This document shows, piece by piece, positions 61,514 through 64,000 of a stretch of DNA of 64,000 nucleotides (the first letter of the stretch is position 1; the number at the start of each line of letters is the position of its first letter). Position numbers and translations under genes: made by a program. The notes beneath the pieces were generated by a model. It was given only the letters and a program-made list of their open reading frames with translations, searched no databases and had not been told where the DNA came from. The stretch comes from Ga0077555 sp031406575 (GTDB taxonomy: Bacteria; Pseudomonadota; Alphaproteobacteria; Rhizobiales; Hyphomicrobiaceae): contig JANOHP010000015.1 in the NCBI GenBank assembly GCA_031406575.1, positions 1 through 64,000 of the forward strand, in the 5' to 3' direction.

Positions 61514-63397
61514 ATGCTCGCCTCCTTCCTGATCCAGACGCTGAACGGCTTGGCCAGTGCGTCGCTGCTGTTTCTGGTGGCGCTCGGGTTGACGTTGATT
61601 TTCGGTGTTACACGCGTCGTCAATTTTGCGCACGGCTCGTTCACGATGCTGGGCGCGTTTATTGCAGCCACGCTCTATGCGCGGATGGGCGGCGGCGTGC
61701 TCGGGTTTTGGGGCGGCGCGCTGCTGGCTGCCCTCATCGTCGCCCTGATCGGCGTGGTGGTCGAACTCGTCATTCTGCGGCGCATCTACGCGGCGCCTGA
61801 GCTTTTGCAACTGACGGCGACGTTCGGCGTCGTGCTGGTCATCAAAGATGCGGCCCTGTGGCTGTGGGGGCCGGAGGATATTCTGGGTCCGCGCGCGCCG
61901 GGATTGCGCGGCGCGGTATTCATCTTCGGAAAGCCCATTCCAGACTACGATCTGCTGCTGATTGTGCTGGGCCCGGTGTTCCTGGGGCTCATCACGCTGC
62001 TGTTGCGGCGCACCGATTGGGGCACTCGCGTCCGCGCCGCGACCGAAGACCGCGACATGGCGGCCGCGCTGGGTGTGAACCAAGCGCTGATGTTCACCAG
62101 TGTATTTGCGCTCGGTTCGTTTCTCGCGGGGCTGGCGGGTGCGTTGGCGTTGCCGCGTGAGCCGGCAAATCTCGGCATCGACCTGTCGATCATCGCCGAT
62201 GTGTTCGTTGTCACAGTGGTGGGTGGATTGGGCAGCATTTCGGGGGCCTATATCGCGGCCGTCTTGGTGTGCGTGGTCAAGGCCTGGTGCATCGGGATTG
62301 GCGAGGCGACGGTCTTCGGGTTCACGGTGTCGTTCACGCAGTTGACGATTGTCGTCGAATTCATCGTCATGGCGGTTGTGCTGGTGATCCGACCGTGGGG
62401 GCTGCTCGGCACGAAACCGGCACCGCAGCGCATAGCCGCCGTGCACCTGCTGCCGATGCCGCCGCCGGGACAGAGCGCGGTGCTGATGACCGGCGCGCTC
62501 GTCGTGATGATGGGATTGGCTCCGCTCGTTGCGGATCGGTTCGCGCTGGTGTTGGCGACGGACATTCTGACTTTCGCGCTGTTTGCGGGCAGCCTCGGTC
62601 TGCTGATGGGGCCGGGTGGCATCACGTCGTTCGGGCACGCGGCGTATCTGGGGGGCGGCGCCTATGCGGCGGCGATTGCGGCGAAGGCCGGCGCGCCTCT
62701 CGTCGTCGCCATCGCAGCGGGGATGTCGTTTGCCGCCGTGTTGGCGATGTTGTTTGGGTATTTCGCGGTGCGTTCCGCCGGTGTGTCGCTCGCCATGTTG
62801 ACGTTGGCCTTCGCGCAGATCGTGTGGGCCATCGCGTTCCAATGGAACAGCGTAACCGGCGGTAGCAACGGGCTCGTCGGCGTTTGGCCACCAGCAGCGC
62901 TGGCGTCGAAGTCCACCTATTATCTGTTCACGTTGGCCGTGGTTGCGGCCGCGTTGCTTTTTGCGTGGCGCGTGGTGCACACGCCGTTCGGGTATCTGCT
63001 GCGGGCGGCACGTGACTCGCCCGTGCGCGCGGAATCGTTGGGCATCGATGTGCGGCGCACGCAGTGGTCGGCGTTCGTGCTGGCGGGTGCGCTGGCGGGC
63101 ATTGCGGGGGCGCTCACCGTGTTCTCGAAGGGATCGCTGTCGCCGGACGTGGCGTCGATCCCGCGCTCGGTCGATGCGCTCGTCATGGTGCTGCTCGGCG
63201 GCCTCAACACGATTGCCGGTGCGGTGGTAGGCGCGGCCGTATTGACGCTGCTGGCCGACACGATCACGCGCTCGATCGTGTACTGGCAGGCCGTGCTGGG
63301 GCTGTCAATCATCGCGCTGTGCGTGCTGTTTCCCAATGGGATCGTCGGGACTCTGCGACGGCGGCTGGAGCACTTCACCTCCGGTGGCGCGCCGTGA
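61514..63397 (+). CDS. Fused LivH-LivM branched-chain amino acid-type ABC permease
   Basis: The 627-residue membrane protein joins two permease units. Residues 1-300 are LivH-like (LGLTLIFGVTRVVNFAHGS, VVGGLGSISGAYIAA). Residues 320-627 are LivM-like (LGLLMGPGGITSFGHAAYLG, ARDSPVRAESLGIDV, VLLGGLNTIAGAVVGA). These are normally two proteins. The stop overlaps the start of the ATPase gene by 3 bases. Substrates are probably branched or aromatic amino acids or related acids. Confidence 0.93.
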   Translation: MLASFLIQTLNGLASASLLFLVALGLTLIFGVTRVVNFAHGSFTMLGAFIAATLYARMGGGVLGFWGGALLAALIVALIGVVVELVILRRIYAAPELLQLTATFGVVLVIKDAALWLWGPEDILGPRAPGLRGAVFIFGKPIPDYDLLLIVLGPVFLGLITLLLRRTDWGTRVRAATEDRDMAAALGVNQALMFTSVFALGSFLAGLAGALALPREPANLGIDLSIIADVFVVTVVGGLGSISGAYIAAVLVCVVKAWCIGIGEATVFGFTVSFTQLTIVVEFIVMAVVLVIRPWGLLGTKPAPQRIAAVHLLPMPPPGQSAVLMTGALVVMMGLAPLVADRFALVLATDILTFALFAGSLGLLMGPGGITSFGHAAYLGGGAYAAAIAAKAGAPLVVAIAAGMSFAAVLAMLFGYFAVRSAGVSLAMLTLAFAQIVWAIAFQWNSVTGGSNGLVGVWPPAALASKSTYYLFTLAVVAAALLFAWRVVHTPFGYLLRAARDSPVRAESLGIDVRRTQWSAFVLAGALAGIAGALTVFSKGSLSPDVASIPRSVDALVMVLLGGLNTIAGAVVGAAVLTLLADTITRSIVYWQAVLGLSIIALCVLFPNGIVGTLRRRLEHFTSGGAP

Positions 63398-64000
63398 GCC
63401 CGCCCGTTCTCGCCGTCGAGGCTATCGCCAAATCGTTCGACGGGTTTCCTGCCCTGGTGGCGGCGTCGTTCAATGTCGCGGCGGGTGAGCTGGTCGCGCT
63501 CATCGGTCCCAATGGTGCGGGTAAAACCACGACGTTCAACGTCGTCAACGGCCAGCTCGCGCCGGACCGGGGCCAGGTGCGGCTCGATGGGGCCGACGTG
63601 ACGGGGCTGGTTCCGCGCGCGCTGTGGCGTCTGGGCGTCGGTCGCACCTTCCAGATCACGGCGACGTTCGCCTCGATGACAGTCGTAGAGAACGTCGCCA
63701 TCGCGCTGATGTCGCGCGAGCGAGCGTGGTCGCTCTGGCGCAGTGCAGCGCGCTTTCGCGAAGAGGAGGCAATGGCCTTGCTCGACGAGGTGGGCATGGC
63801 GGTGGCGGCGCAGCGCACCTGCGGGTTGCTCGCCTATGGCGATCTCAAGCGCGTCGAACTGGCGCTCGCACTCGCCAACCGGCCGCGCCTGCTGCTGCTC
63901 GACGAACCGACGGCGGGCATGGCGCCGACCGAACGGCGCGCATTGATGGCGCTCGTTGCCCGCATTGCCCGCGACCGGCAGACGGCGGTGCTGTTCACCG
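63394..64000 (+). CDS. livG: ABC transporter ATP-binding protein LivG-like, 3' end beyond window (partial)
   Basis: The frame starts at a GTG overlapping the permease stop (GTGA) and runs open to the window edge, at least 202 residues. Walker A is GPNGAGKTT, the Q-loop region GRTFQITATF, the signature region reads LAYGDLKRVELALAL (usual form LSYG), and Walker B is RLLLLDEPTAG. It powers the permease encoded upstream. A livF-type partner is expected past the edge. Confidence 0.92.
   Translation, partial: MSPPVLAVEAIAKSFDGFPALVAASFNVAAGELVALIGPNGAGKTTTFNVVNGQLAPDRGQVRLDGADVTGLVPRALWRLGVGRTFQITATFASMTVVENVAIALMSRERAWSLWRSAARFREEEAMALLDEVGMAVAAQRTCGLLAYGDLKRVELALALANRPRLLLLDEPTAGMAPTERRALMALVARIARDRQTAVLFT

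Noticed and set aside
61487..62980. Long open frame antisense to the LivH-LivM permease
   Set aside because: The composition (Arg, Gln, His, Asp repeats) is that of a reverse-strand shadow. The forward strand encodes a recognisable permease.

Overview
The window is high-GC, densely coded chromosomal DNA of an alphaproteobacterium, most likely of the order Hyphomicrobiales. The evidence is a GapR/DUF2312 protein, a DUF2865 protein, a ccmI-ccmE-ccmF-ccmH cytochrome c maturation operon, a sucD-sucA-sucB-lpdA block, a prkA-yeaH-spoVR stress operon, and palindromic repeats of the kind common in Bradyrhizobium-like genomes. I cannot place it to genus. There is no prophage, CRISPR array, rRNA operon or complete insertion sequence. 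Two tRNA genes are present (Tyr-GTA and Leu-TAA).

Layout. 1-0.7 kb: 5' part of a HAD hydrolase, cut by the window edge. 1.1-8.6 kb: a luciferase-type flavin oxidoreductase and a heterotetrameric sarcosine oxidase operon (soxB-cupin-soxD-soxA-soxG) with repeats between its genes. 8.6-12.5 kb: small membrane and secreted proteins, tRNA-Tyr, a UbiB kinase-like protein and a phosphoglycolate phosphatase. 12.5-17.2 kb: ccm operon with divergent gapR. 17.2-22.1 kb: a membrane-fused spermidine-synthase-like protein, a UPF0173 hydrolase, YqgF/RuvX and an apparently exported methyltransferase. 22.1-28.8 kb (minus strand): acyl-CoA ligase coupled to an orphan ParA ATPase, an enoyl-CoA hydratase-like protein, a shikimate/quinate dehydrogenase and a CaiB/BaiF CoA-transferase, with a VapBC-type toxin-antitoxin pair between two copies of the CoA-transferase 3' end. 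28.9-38.1 kb: tRNA-Leu, maf-yacG-cupin, and sucD-sucA-sucB-DUF3592-lpdA. 38.3-45.7 kb: beta-oxidation genes (three acyl-CoA dehydrogenases, hydratase-2, SDR) together with a sirtuin. 45.7-51.9 kb: spoVR, yeaH and prkA, with a Uma2 nuclease gene lodged at the yeaH start. 52.6-59.3 kb: a second acyl-CoA dehydrogenase pair, DUF1028, glycerol kinase, a VOC protein and a DUF2865 protein. 59.5-64 kb: a branched-chain-amino-acid-type ABC transporter (binding protein, fused LivH-LivM permease, ATPase cut by the edge) with a decayed toxin-antitoxin locus inside it.

The metabolic theme is acyl-CoA and C1/methylamine-type catabolism feeding the TCA cycle. The most unusual points are three small genetic invasions. 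(1) Uma2 sits between two copies of the yeaH 5' end, so that it uses the yeaH start region and an intact yeaH start is restored behind it. (2) VapBC sits between two roughly 80%-identical copies of a CoA-transferase 3' end. (3) A RelE/HigB-type toxin with an in-frame stop overlaps a chimera of an antitoxin N-terminus and a YegP-like DUF1508 domain. Several families of palindromic and short-tandem repeats fill the intergenic gaps, including gaps inside operons.
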